NCBI GenBank assembly: GCA_945643635.1 | Contig: CALZFC010000140.1 | Span: forward strand, 60,001-124,000 | Direction of reading: 5' to 3' | Length of the DNA: 64,000 nucleotides | From: Allodiplogaster sudhausi | Lineage: Eukaryota; Nematoda; Chromadorea; Rhabditida; Diplogasteridae | Shown here: one piece after another, positions 1-10,486 of the stretch | Layout of the letters: every line of letters begins with the position of its first letter | How positions within the stretch are numbered: position 1 is the first letter of the stretch | Made by a program: the position numbers and the translations under genes | Notes under the pieces: model-generated | What the model was told of the DNA's origin: nothing | The model's input: the letters and a program-made list of their open reading frames with translations, nothing else | Database searches by the model: none

Positions 1-230
1 GATGCGACGCAGATTGGCAGAGATATAATACAGCACTGGAGAATTAAATGGAAATTACCAGATAAATCAGAGTTTCTGATGGGTGAGGAGAGAGGAAAGG
101 GTGGAATTCAGAAGCGTGGAATGGGAGAGAGGGGGAATGAGAGAGAGATAGAGTGTGTGAGAGAGGGAAGCATATAGAGAGAGGGAGGCAGTGAGAGACA
201 GACGCAGGAAGAGAGAGAGAGAGAGAGACA

Positions 231-274
<44 letters not shown>

Positions 275-392
275 GGGAGGGCATCGCGGAAGGGGATAAA
301 TATCGTCCTTGAGATGGGATAAGTGAGGGCGATGGCGTCGCGCCGTTCCAATCTCCGCTAGGCCACAATGACCACTGAAAGGTGCCGAGGAG

Positions 393-445
<53 letters not shown>

Positions 446-843
446 TGAAGGAGTGAGAATGAGCGAAAGAGAGGGCAAGGATGAGAGAGAGAGAGAGAGA
501 TACAGAGCATGGGAAAAATGAGACAGGATATACGGATATTTGAGGAAAGTCATGGTGGCCCCTCGGAATATCCGATGGTGTGAGAACAAAGTGAAAATAA
601 GATTGTGAGAAGAGCGGACTAGAGACAGAGAGGAAAGGATAAAAATGGAGAAATAGAGAAAGTGAGCGAGAGAGAGTGCCCGAGAGAGAGAGAGAGAGAA
701 AGAAAGAGGGAGGGAGAGAAACAGAGAATTGCCAAAAAAAGAGAACGCATCTCACGCAGAGTGGGCGAAAAACGGTGTGTCTCGGAAGCGTCGAAGGTGA
801 GTATGAGGAGGAGGAATGGATCGGGAAGTGGATGAAAGCGAGC

Positions 844-909
<66 letters not shown>

Positions 910-1010
910 GAGAGTGGTCTTCAGGTGTGAGGGAGAAAGAAGAATCCACATGGCAAAGATTGGTGAGAATCCTCAGGAATTGAACCGAATCGACAGAGCT
1001 ATGAAACATT
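1..1010. repeat. GA-rich microsatellite cluster, left end
   Basis: Long (GA)n runs, for example near 200-271, 380-450 and 840-910, are interspersed with purine-rich sequence. Reading frames through this stretch give only Ser/Leu or Arg/Glu dipeptide runs, which is what a GA or CT repeat yields in any frame. I see no gene here. Confidence 0.9.
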
Positions 1011-1352
1011 AACTAAATTACAGAGTCGTTTTTTTGTTTAAAAATATTATTAACATCACTTAATGGTTATAATGATCGTACTTATATTAGAACTACTATA
1101 ATTCCATAAAACATTCAGGATATTAAGAGTATTCTTGAAACGTTCTTCCAATGGACATCTCTAGTCAAACGGATATTCGCCTTGTATATTACTAGTTATG
1201 TATATGTAGTATAGTCGATTGGTCTCCTCAGTATGGGAAATGTGAGGAGCCCAATCTGGTTTATATAGAGAGCAAAAGCTGAGATTGAATGCTCGGGGAA
1301 CATCTGGAGTGTGAGAGCGTGTGGCATAGAGAGGGATACGAGTAAAAGGAAG
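1011..1352. other. AT-rich non-coding stretch
   Basis: This is AT-rich sequence between two GA-repeat clusters. I see no convincing exon, repeat or RNA gene in it. Confidence 0.5.
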
Positions 1353-1482
1353 TTAGGGAGAGAGAAAGAGAGATATTGAGAGAGAGAGGGAGAGGGAGAA
1401 AGAGTGAGAGAGGGAGCGATAGAAAGAGACAGGGAGAGAGCGAGCTAGAACGAAAGAGAGAGGAAAGAGCGAGAGAGAGAGC

Positions 1483-1522
<40 letters not shown>

Positions 1523-1598
1523 GAGAGAGAGAGAGAGAGAGAGGAAAGAGCGAGAGAGAGAGCGAAAGAGAGAGAGAGAAAGCGAGAGAGAGAGAGAT

Positions 1599-1643
<45 letters not shown>
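1353..1643. repeat. GA microsatellite
   Basis: Interrupted (GA)n with GAAA and GCGA variants covers almost 300 bp. Open frames here are low-complexity artefacts. Confidence 0.93.
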
Positions 1644-2004
1644 GTAAGATTTATATAGTCGTATCTTGTTCCGTGAGCTTTGAACTCACACAAGCCAGGA
1701 GAGTGTAGCAGTTGGCACTTTAGCTTCGATTGTAGACAACTTGACACAGGAGATGAAAGGACTTCTATATCTTGGAGAGGTGGCAGGAGTAGGCTACTTT
1801 CGAATGAAAAAAGAAGGATAATAGATTGAAAAAAAATGCGAGAGTGAAAAAGATGGGGAGAGATGCGGTGAACATGAAAAAGAGAAACAAGTGAAAATGT
1901 CCCAAGAGAGCTCAAGAGACTTGAGAAGAAAGGGGGAAGATGGAAAAGGAGTAAAGCGTGGCAAAAGGTGCTGGTCAAGAGGAGGGGAAATAGAGGCTAC
2001 GGAG
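1644..2004. other. Purine-rich non-coding stretch
   Basis: This is unique to purine-rich sequence lying between two GA tracts. No exon related to the A family or any other gene is visible. Confidence 0.45.
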
Positions 2005-2110
2005 CGGATAGAGAGAGAAAGAGAGAGAGAGAGAGATAGAGAGAGAGAAAGGGAGAGATAGAGAGAAAGAGATAGAGAGAGAGGGGGGGGGGGGAGAGAG
2101 AGAGATAGAG
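2005..2110. repeat. GA tract with poly-G run
   Basis: A (GA)n tract with GATA variants and a run of about ten G near 2084-2094. It sits next to A-array spacer sequence, as the GA tracts at 5.0, 9.5 and 12.8 kb do. Confidence 0.9.
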
Positions 2111-2718
2111 AAACAAGTGAAATCCACTCTATATACATGCTTCCCATGATTCCATATCCTTGTAGAACCACAAGTCCTTCATATCAAATCCACAAAGAAT
2201 ATTTCAGTCGAATACCATTCAAACGACTCAATTTACCTGGACTACTAAAATTATAATGCCTCTCGAAATACACTTTATTGGCAACCTACTCTTCCAGAAT
2301 GATAATGTAACAAGAATAATTCTTCTCATTCTTCTGTTTCGCAGTAATAAAGATGAAAAATTCTACACGAAATCATACAGACATGACATGAAATAGAAAA
2401 AAAATACACATGCAAAAAGATAACAAAACAAGAATGAAATTCGTAGCGAAGAAATCATACAGAATATAGACTGGGACCTGATCTCAACGAAGTAAGAACA
2501 CCCGGAACTAATACACGTCCTTGAACAGTTCGATACAGGCGTCAGTTACAGAGATCTTGACATGAATAAGGAGCTCTGAATCTAACAATTCCGCCACTGT
2601 TGGGAAACTCAGATTCATAGAATTAAGCAACAGAATGAGTCCTCTAGATCTTCTAGCACAGATAACCTAAGTCGTGAATACACTCTCTAGTGATAAGATC
2701 AAGAGTAGATCTTTGCGT
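2111..2718 (-). other. A-array spacer and probable 3' UTR of A1
   Basis: This block recurs with divergence in every spacer of the array (about 5.1, 9.7, 13.0, 16.4, 22.0 and 25.9 kb). Shared landmarks include TCATTCAAACGACAC-like and GAAATACACTTTATTG sequence. Since the genes lie on the minus strand, it represents 3' flank of A1 plus intergenic sequence. Confidence 0.6.
2274..2279 (-). terminator. Candidate polyadenylation signal of A1
   Basis: AATAAA on the minus strand, within a CAATAAAGTG context conserved in the spacers downstream of the A copies. It lies about 440 nt past the A1 coding remnant, so the link to A1 transcripts is inferred. Confidence 0.4.
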
Positions 2719-4945
2719 AGACCTGAGTGATCAAACTGTCAATGTTCTCAACAGAAGACTTGATTCTCTCTCGCTCTGCGACTGGGAGGGATGACTGCCA
2801 AAAGGGCATCCTTCGCCAGCTCGGTCAGCTTCTTGACCTTCCCGTAGCATCGCGCCGGGATACGGTTGACTGGTCGTTCACAAAGATAATATCGCCTGAA
2901 TGATTACAATAAAGTAGAGAACTAATTGTAACCGAACTTTCTTATACTTCATTCAATAAGTTGCATAACCTCAAAACAAAAGCCGCGAAAAATATTCAAA
3001 CCAGATGGCAATTTGATGCCTTCAGCAGAGAGATGGAAAAAATTTTGAGCGAATACGGAGTCGCAGAAGTGCCATCTAAATAAGGGCATAACTTATTTGT
3101 ATTGATTCAATGCTGTCTTCTTTCAAGAGTGAGAACAAGATAGGAGAGAAATTGTTTTAGAGATAGATATGAAAAAAGCAACAACAAAAAAATCACAAGA
3201 AAAGAAGAGAAGAGGAAAAAGAAAAGGAAAAGGGAGATGTCTAGCCTTGGCTGAATCCCCCCATTGCTGTCCTCCTTCACGCTCCACCACTCGATGACAG
3301 ATGACTGGTCGAATTCTTTTTGAATGTTGCCAATGTTGGTACTCGGGATGAGACTGGTGCGCTTGTTCAACCAGACGGTCGACAACTCGTATTTCATCTT
3401 ATAGGAGTTGGTCGGAGATAAAGCAGAAGTTAGCAAGAAAGACATTCAGGAATGACACGACAAACCACTTGGAGCGAGAAGTTCTAGCCGAGAAGTTGCG
3501 TGCCAAGACCGCGAACGCCGCTGAGTTGACGAGTAGAGCAGTCGAAGATGACCGTCTCACTACCGCCAACTAAGAACGGAGCATACAATTAGCATATAAT
3601 TCAGGAGTCATTAAGACTTTTTTTTATAAGCTAAACTCGCACTACTTTATGAACGCTTGGCAATCCACTCATAGCTTTTTTTTTAAAGGTCTCCTTGCTC
3701 ATTGCTTACCAAAATACACTTTGTCCTTTTACTTACCAAAATACACTTTGTCCTCGTAGCGAAACAAGGCGCATAGGTGAGATAGCGTATCCAGAAGCTG
3801 CCAGACATGGATGCGTTGAAAATCGCAAAGAACGCGGAGCTCTGGATCTTTCGAATCAACGTCGCCTACAGTAGCCTCCAGAATGTACCGACGACCAAAA
3901 TGGTAACAGCACTAAATAAGTTGTTGAACAAATACAAGTTCTTTAACTTCATACAAGAGAATCAGATTTTTGAGAAAAAAAATTAAAAAAGCACAAACAT
4001 CTCCATAGAGGAAAAAAGTGTGTTTGGCGTGTCAGGCGAGAAGAATAAGCCCATCACGAAAATGGAGTTGTCAAAACGCATCCAGATCATGCTGTGGCGA
4101 AGAGAAAATTGATTTCATCCAACTGACGACATAATTAATTTTTTTTTTTTAATACGGTTATTCAACGTAAAACTTTGCATTTAGGCAGTGAATTAGGTGA
4201 ATAATGAGATATGTAGATAGTTGAAATAAAATAGTAGATGAATAATTTAATCTTCAACTTGCAGTGATAACTTGATATCAATGATATAGAGGAGTGTGAA
4301 GCAACGATCTTCGCCGAGATGCTGAATGGAGATTTCTTGTTCGTTGAGGACGACGCCAAGCAGGGAAGGAGACAGGACGTGGAGACGATGACGCCGAAGC
4401 GGGGAGACAGAAACAAAGTGAATCTGAATCTCATAACGACCACGATCCTGCAATGGGCAACAAGCGGTGTGGGAATATCACAAGGATCCATATTATCAAC
4501 AAAAAAAAAAAGAACATCACGACACAAAACGCTCACAATTCACACGTATGTAAATCATGGATAAATATTGAAGAAGTAAACTGTTCATATTTAATATTTG
4601 TTTCCAAAAAACAATGCTAACCAGATTGATGTCGTCACGCCAAAGATTCGTCATCAGGTCGAAGATGTGAACCTCAATGAACAAGAATACCGTGTGCTCG
4701 CAAGATCTGCACAAGAACAGCGCATGTGCCGTGATGAAAGCCCTTCCGCTCCCGACTTTCACAGTGAAGTGGAAAGAAACCTCATTTTCTCGGTGTCGAC
4801 AAGTCCAGCATGCCGCTATGACAAGCTCGCCGATGACTGCGAGCTCCTCTACTACCATCTGGCATGTCTCTTCCGATACCTCGTCCAAGAAGATCTGCTC
4901 AGCTGAGAGGTGGCGACCGTCCAAGTCGCATTCAGGCAATGCCAT
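2719..4945 (-). pseudogene. A1, degenerate copy of the A family
   Basis: All regions of the A2 model are recognisable. Exon 1 is 4781-4945 (55 codons from ATG), exon 2 is 4622-4672 (V-H-I-F-D-L motif) and exon 3 is 4272-4447. Exon 4 lies near 4010-4094, a fused exon 5 near 3740-3910, exon 6 near 3450-3570, exon 7 ends at 3246, and exon 8 is near 3010-3083. The last exon lies near 2719-2893. The copy is broken: exon 4 carries a +2 shift, exon 6 has an in-frame TAG after the L-G-T-Q-L-L-G segment, and the last exon has a 10-nt deletion followed by a 4-nt insertion. Unusually, the intron that splits exon 5 in A2 and A6 is precisely absent. Exons 1-3, 5, 7 and 8 remain open, so decay appears recent. 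Confidence 0.72.
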
Positions 4946-5945
4946 TCCTCGCAAAGACTAAATAATTCCCTGCGCACGAGACATGTGAAGTGGAGCTAAA
5001 CGGTGACAGAGTAAGAAATAGAGAGCGAGAGAGAGAGATAAATAGAAAGAGGGAGAGAGAGAGATAGAGAGAGAGAGATAAATAAATAGAGAGACAGCGA
5101 CTGGGAGAGAGAGAAGACCCCGTGAACTCTCCATATCCTCGTTGATTCACACAACCTTCCTAACGAATCCAGGAAAAATATCTTTGCCGATTTCCATTCA
5201 AACGACACAAGTTACATATATATATAATCACACAGCCTGTTTTCGACGTACACTTTACTGCCAGCACCTCTTCCAGAATGACAATATAATTATGCCTTCA
5301 CGACACATGCATAGACTTTCAATCAAGTAATATCGGTAGTAAAATGGGTCTTGGAACATAGTAAACAACATAGAACATAGTATATACAAGTAATGAGAAA
5401 TCGTAATCAAAATCATCAAAACAACATTTAAAAATAAAGAGCGTCGGTAAATGATTCTCCATACAACTAATCAATAAAAATGAAAAATCCTCGTCCTTCT
5501 CACAATCAGTCTTTTCGTTTTGAACCTAATAGCCGGGAATTCTACGGTTTCATGTGAGGAATGTGGAAAAAAGAGGAAGAACCAGAGGAATTATTTTGCA
5601 GGACAAGTAATAATGCAAGACATTAAGATTCTACACAAAATCATACATACTTGACAGGAAATCAAAAAATACAGGGAAATTATATTGATCTTTCAGGCAA
5701 AGGACAAGAAAAGATTACTGAAATTCACCGCGAAGAAATTACTTGTGCATATTTGGCGGGGACCCGCTCAGCGAACCAAGTACACCCCGCAAGTCTACAC
5801 GTCCTTGATATATATTCAGACATGAATTCTAACAGTTCTGCCACTTTTCTTGAAGTAAGATTCATATAATTAGGCAAAAACGGGGGTTCTCTAGATCTTT
5901 CAGCACAGTTAATCGATGTGATGAATACATGGTCTAATGGTACTA
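4946..5945 (-). other. Spacer between A1 and A2 with GA tract
   Basis: A GA/GATA tract at about 5013-5115 lies just upstream of A1 exon 1. The rest is the conserved array spacer and presumably contains the A2 3' UTR. No other gene is visible. Confidence 0.6.
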
Positions 5946-8900
5946 TTAAGGGTAGATCTTTGTGTAGACCTGGGAGATCAAGCTGTCAATATTCTCAACA
6001 TTTCCATTGATTTTCTCTCGCTCAACGACTGGGATGACTGCCAAAAGGGCATCCTTTGCCAGCTCGGTCAGCTTCTTGACCTTCCCAAAGCACCGCGCCG
6101 GGATACGGTAGATCGACTTCGACGAATTCTCCACAAACAGAATATCGCCTGAACGAGTATGGCAATGCAATCAGGATCGGAGACAACAAATCTAATAATG
6201 GAATCTATAGTTCTGGTTGTTCTTGTAGTCAACATATCGAAATATTTGCACCATATTGGCACCGAATGTTCTTACATTTGTTCCCTTAATATCTTTCATT
6301 ACCTTAAAAAAAGCCGAGAAAAAGTCAGAGAATAATCAAACCAGATGGCAATCTGACGCCTCGATTATTGAAACTGAGAGGATATCGAGCAAAGGCAGAT
6401 TCGCAGAAGTGCCAGCTAAACTAGGGAAGGATCTAGATAAATTGGTTTTAGATTCGAGAATGTTTTCGTAGAGTGAGAACAAGACAAGATAGAAAAGTAA
6501 TCGAGAGATATAAAGATAGACAAGAGAAGAAGGAGAAGAAAGTGAAAAAAGTTAAGAAAAGAGAAGAAAGAACAGAATAGAAAAGGAAAAAGAAAAAAAA
6601 GAGAAAGAAAATGAAATAGAAAGTAAAGAGAGAAAAAAGAAAAGAAAAGAGAAAAGAAAGAAAAAAATGAAAAGAAGATAGAGATCTCATGCCTTTGCTG
6701 AATCTCCTCAATATTGTCCGTCATGCTCCACCACTCGATGAGGGATGACTGCTCGAATTTTCCTTGAATTATGTTGTGATTCGGAGTGAGTCGTGTGCGC
6801 TTGTTCAACCAGACGTTCGACCACTCGTATTTCTTCTTAAAGGAATTAGTTGTTCGTAGTCTCCGCTGTTGAGGACTCAGGTCTGGGTGCTGGATACAGG
6901 GCCCGGAAATCAGGGTGGACATTTCGGGGGAAGCTTTATTGCCGATTTGGAAAGGGGAAGCGTTATTGCCGAATTATAAAAGAAGAGGGAGGCAATATTG
7001 CCGAGTTGGAAAAGGGGAGAAGCGTTATTGCAGATTTTGAAAAGGGGCTCCTGTATCTAAACGGCTACACATAGTGCAGAGATCTTCGATTAGTGTTTAT
7101 TCCAATTTTATTCTAATTGCATTTTAGACCATTCCAACGATAACGTTTTAGTCAAATTGCAATTTTAATCTAATCGCTTTATACTACCTGCCTCTAGTGC
7201 TCGATTCACGCACTCGGCATGTGATCTAAAAGGTTCTGGAGGACACATATTCGCAAGTAATCATTCAACTAATTCAGATGGATACTTTAGCTGTGGAAAT
7301 TAGAAACTAACTATTTGTGCACACTTTGAACACAGCGGTTAACTTTGGCCCGCAGTGGGCCAAGATTTCCACGGTGTTCAGTGTAAGAAAATAATTACTA
7401 TCTACTTTGCACAGCTCAAGTATCAATCTGAATTTGCTTGAGGATTACCTAATATGCGGACATCATTATTACTATAGGAATAATAGTAAAAATAGTAAAT
7501 GAACGGTTTTACACTGCTGAACCTTCTGAATCTTAGTGCCTTCTGAACCTTCTGAATGGCATACTGGAGGTAGGCAGCATGTAAAGGAATGTGATTAAAT
7601 GTTCTATAATGTAACTAAATTACACCTAAGTACCTTGGCAATAATAATCAGCAATAATGCCTTCGCCTCCCCTTTTCCAAATCGGCAAAAAGGCTTCTTG
7701 CGGCCAATAGGCAATAAGAGCACGAAGCCCCATTTTATCGCTGCGACGAACCAATTGGACTGCGATGCTCTCATTGCCGAGGTAATAGACGTAATCGTGA
7801 TTGTTGGCGAAATTTTGCGCGCCAAGGCCCCGAATGCCGCTGAGTTGACGAGTGGAGCAGTCAAATATGAACGTCTCATTCTTGTGAACTAAGAGCAGTT
7901 AACTTAAAATTCAACAAGAATAAAACTTTTTTTTATAACAAAATCACACAACTTCATCAGCGCTAGGTAATACATGTCTTTTGAAAGGTCACCTTGCTCA
8001 TTGCATGTAAATATAGTTACCAATATAGGCGTTGTTCTCGTAGCGAAAGACGTCGCCGGGACGAGATAACGAATCCCAAATGTGGATGCGTTGAATGTTA
8101 CGGAGATGACGGACCTGCGGATCTGCAGGTAGGATAAATCATAACCAGGGATGTCCAAAGCGGGCCGAACCCGGCCGGTTGCCTAAATTGGCTGGCCGGG
8201 GCCAGGCCCGGGCTCATAGTTTGAAGGTAGGGCCCGGTATAACTATAACCATCAAACAATTGTTTAAGAAATAAGTAAAATGTGTAAGAAAATTAACATA
8301 AATATAAACCGTTCGGATCGAAGTCGCCAACAGTCGCCTCCAGAATGCACTTACGCCGATCATCCTCACACTAAATAAGTTGAACAATTATACGTCCATA
8401 AAATTCCACTAAAAATCTGATTTTAGGGGAAAAGAAGAAAAACACAAACTTCTCTATAGAGGAATAAAGTGTTTGGCGTGTCTGGCGAGAAGAATAAACT
8501 ATTCGCTTCAATGGAGTCAAGATAGCGCATCCTGTGGCGAAGAGAAAAATAATTTTCTACAGCTTAGTACAATAAACTTTACAAAATATGGTAGTTATAC
8601 AATAAAGCCTTTCGCTATAGTTATACAGGATTTACCAAAACAAATAGGGTAAATTCTGTATAACTAAGGCGAAAGGCGAAATAAGAATAAATTAAATATT
8701 TCAACTCACAATACGTGTTATTAAAATAATTTGTTAAACTTACTGTGATATCCCGAAATTAATTATGTAAAGAAGTGTGAAGTGACGATCCTCGCCGAGT
8801 TTTTGAATAGAGATCTCTTCGAAGTTGAGGACGAAACCAAGAAGAGAACGTGTCAGAACGTGGAAGCGACGCCCGTCAAGCGGGTAGCCAGCAGAGTAGT

Positions 8901-9375
8901 GAGTCTTATCCTGCAATAGTTAACAAGCTGTTGGAATATATCACAAGGATCCAGTGTTAATCAATATTGACATACAAAAAAACAACACGACATCGCGTGA
9001 TCACACTTTCAAATTTGTATCCAAAAGAACTGCCTTACCAGAATAATGTCATCACGCCAAAGATTTGTCATCAAGTCGAAGATGTGAATCTAAATGTATG
9101 TACATAAACCTATGCACATTTTTTTATTGTGAAGTAGAAATAAAAGAACACTTTCAGCCAATTGTTAAATCCAAACAAGTATTAGCAATCAAGAGAAGGC
9201 ACGAATAAACCTCATTTCCCTCGTTTATAAGACAAGAAAAGCATTTGACGACGACTAGCTCGCCGATTACTGCGAACTCCAACACTTCCACCTCACATGA
9301 GCTCCGATACCCCGCGTCCAAGACTTGCTCCACTGAGAGGTGGTGACCGGGCAAGTTGCATACAGGCAACGCCAT
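5946..9375 (-). CDS. A2, intact member of an uncharacterised tandem family, possibly beta-propeller-like
   Basis: Ten exons join to 394 aa with consistent phase: 9211-9375, 9039-9089, 8744-8910, 8450-8531, 8310-8370, 8021-8122, 7752-7888, 6693-6835, 6342-6415 and 5946-6148. The start is the ATG at 9375, which aligns with the first ATG of A1, A3, A4 and A6. All introns are GT-AG except the eighth (6416-6692), which uses a GC donor. Intron 7 (6836-7751) carries a large insertion. I see no signal peptide or membrane segment. The protein has repeated beta-strand-like blocks, for example ENEIHIFDLMTNLW, FTLLYIIN and GDILFVEN, recalling Kelch-type propeller blades. That fold is only a guess. The last exon holds a conserved basic stretch (ARCFGKVKKLTELAKDALL). 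Function is unknown. Upstream lie a GA tract and the A3 copy. Confidence 0.7.
6416..6692 (-). other. GC-AG intron 8 of A2
   Basis: The donor reads AG|GCATGAG and the acceptor TAGTTTAG. It joins phase 2 to phase 2, giving an uninterrupted reading into W-H-F-C. The intron is a long T/C-rich tract on the gene strand. The equivalent position in A1, A3, A4, A5 and A6 also has AAGGC and no phase-compatible GT that suits all copies. Confidence 0.55.
6860..7745. mobile_element. Insertion within intron 7 of A2
   Basis: The matching intron in A1 and A4 is only about 60-70 nt, so roughly 0.9 kb is extra here. One end has four imperfect direct copies of a TTATTGCCGATTTGGAAA-like motif (about 6938-7050). 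The other end has the same motif inverted (about 7640-7700). Such subterminal repeats suggest a non-autonomous DNA transposon, but exact ends, terminal inverted repeats and a target duplication were not established. About 7075-7600 is unique AT-rich sequence. Confidence 0.4.
8147..8245. other. GC-rich palindromic insert in A2 intron 5
   Basis: A run of GGCCGG/GGCCCGG motifs starting near CAGGGATGTCC sits in an otherwise AT-rich intron. A6 lacks it. A related GC-rich block occurs at 15.83-16.17 kb. It may be a fragment of a hAT-like element, but no second terminus was found. Confidence 0.3.
8607..8677. repeat. Near-perfect hairpin, about 30-bp arms
   Basis: The left arm (8607-8636) begins GCCTTTCGC and the right arm (8648-8677) ends GCGAAAGGC. 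The arms pair with only a few mismatches around an 11-nt loop. It lies in the intron between exons 3 and 4 of A2, and the size suggests a tiny MITE or fold-back remnant. Confidence 0.6.
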
Positions 9376-9587
9376 CACTCTCAAGGATCAAGGAAGTTTG
9401 GTTTAGAGTGGGGCGAGGTGACAGCTCTATACATCAACGATTCCCATGAACTCCATATAAGCACAACACCACCTTCTAAACGACTCCATGAAAAATATAG
9501 AGGCGAGGAGAGGGAAGAGAAAGAGAGGGAGAGAGAAAGAACAAAAGAAAGAGAGAGTGAGCGAGAGAGGTAGACGGCGAAACGCAG

Positions 9588-9643
<56 letters not shown>

Positions 9644-10486
9644 GTGAATACAACCAACTATGCTTACTGTTAGGGAAGGAGTTGAAACACTTGGCAAAAA
9701 GGAGATTTTTGGAAGCGAAAGTCAGGACATCCCCATGTGCTCCATATCCTCTTATTGTTAGAACCACAACACCGTCATAACGAATCCACGAAGAATAAAT
9801 ATCTCAGTCGATTTTCTTTGAAACGACACAAGTTGGCCGGTGGCAAAAATGTTACGGCCTCATTTCGAAATACACTTTATTATTATAAACTCCATCTCCC
9901 AAATGTCAATGGAACAATGCCTCCACGACATCTTTTGAAATCTGCTTAAATCTAGTAATATCAGCGGTAAAAATAATAAAAAATTGCGAGATAGAAAAAT
10001 AGGTTTAGGTTTCCTCCGAAAACATTTGGAACTTTTAGCATCACGCAAGCTAAATAACTTCGTTTCGAAGGTTCGGCCCCAGAGCGGCAAATAGACAGAG
10101 ACGGGAATTCTTCGGTTTTAAGTTAGGGATGTGGAAAAAGGAGGAACAACCAAAAGAATTCTCCTCATTCTCCTGTTTTGCCAGAAATAGAAAGGCTAAA
10201 TCGTATACGAAAGCACAAAGATAAAAAAGCGAAATTATATACTGTTCATTCTGCTAAAAGGATATAAAAGGATGAATGAAATTCACAGTCAATAAATGTA
10301 ATAGATGATCATTATTTGTGCATATTCGGCGGGGGACCCGCTCAGCGAAGCAAAAACACCCGGCAACTCAAACGTGAATATTCAGCAGCCTGTGCCATTT
10401 AACATAACTCAGATACATACAACTAGGAACAGTGGGAGTTCTCTAGATCTTCTAGCAAAGATAATCTGCCTTCGTGAATACACTCT
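9376..10486 (-). other. Spacer between A2 and A3 with GA tract
   Basis: Contains a (GA)n tract at about 9505-9640 directly upstream of A2, then the conserved spacer block and the probable A3 3' UTR. No independent gene is seen. Confidence 0.6.
9876..9881 (-). terminator. Candidate polyadenylation signal of A3
   Basis: AATAAA on the minus strand at the same place in the conserved spacer as the A1 signal. Assignment is inferred from position. Confidence 0.35.

Noticed and set aside
44..1643. Ser/Leu-rich and Arg/Glu-rich open frames
   Set aside because: These are translations of GA/CT microsatellite. The same explanation covers similar frames near 5.0, 9.5, 12.8 and 27.4-27.8 kb.
6448..6711. 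Phe/Leu/Ser-rich hydrophobic frames (also near 3.1, 14.3 and 17.7-18.2 kb)
   Set aside because: They lie in the T/C-rich GC-AG intron of the A copies. The apparent membrane-protein character comes from poly-pyrimidine sequence.
8147..8170. hAT-type terminus CAGGGATGTCC
   Set aside because: No matching inverted end or 8-bp duplication was found here or at the similar sequence near 15,834.
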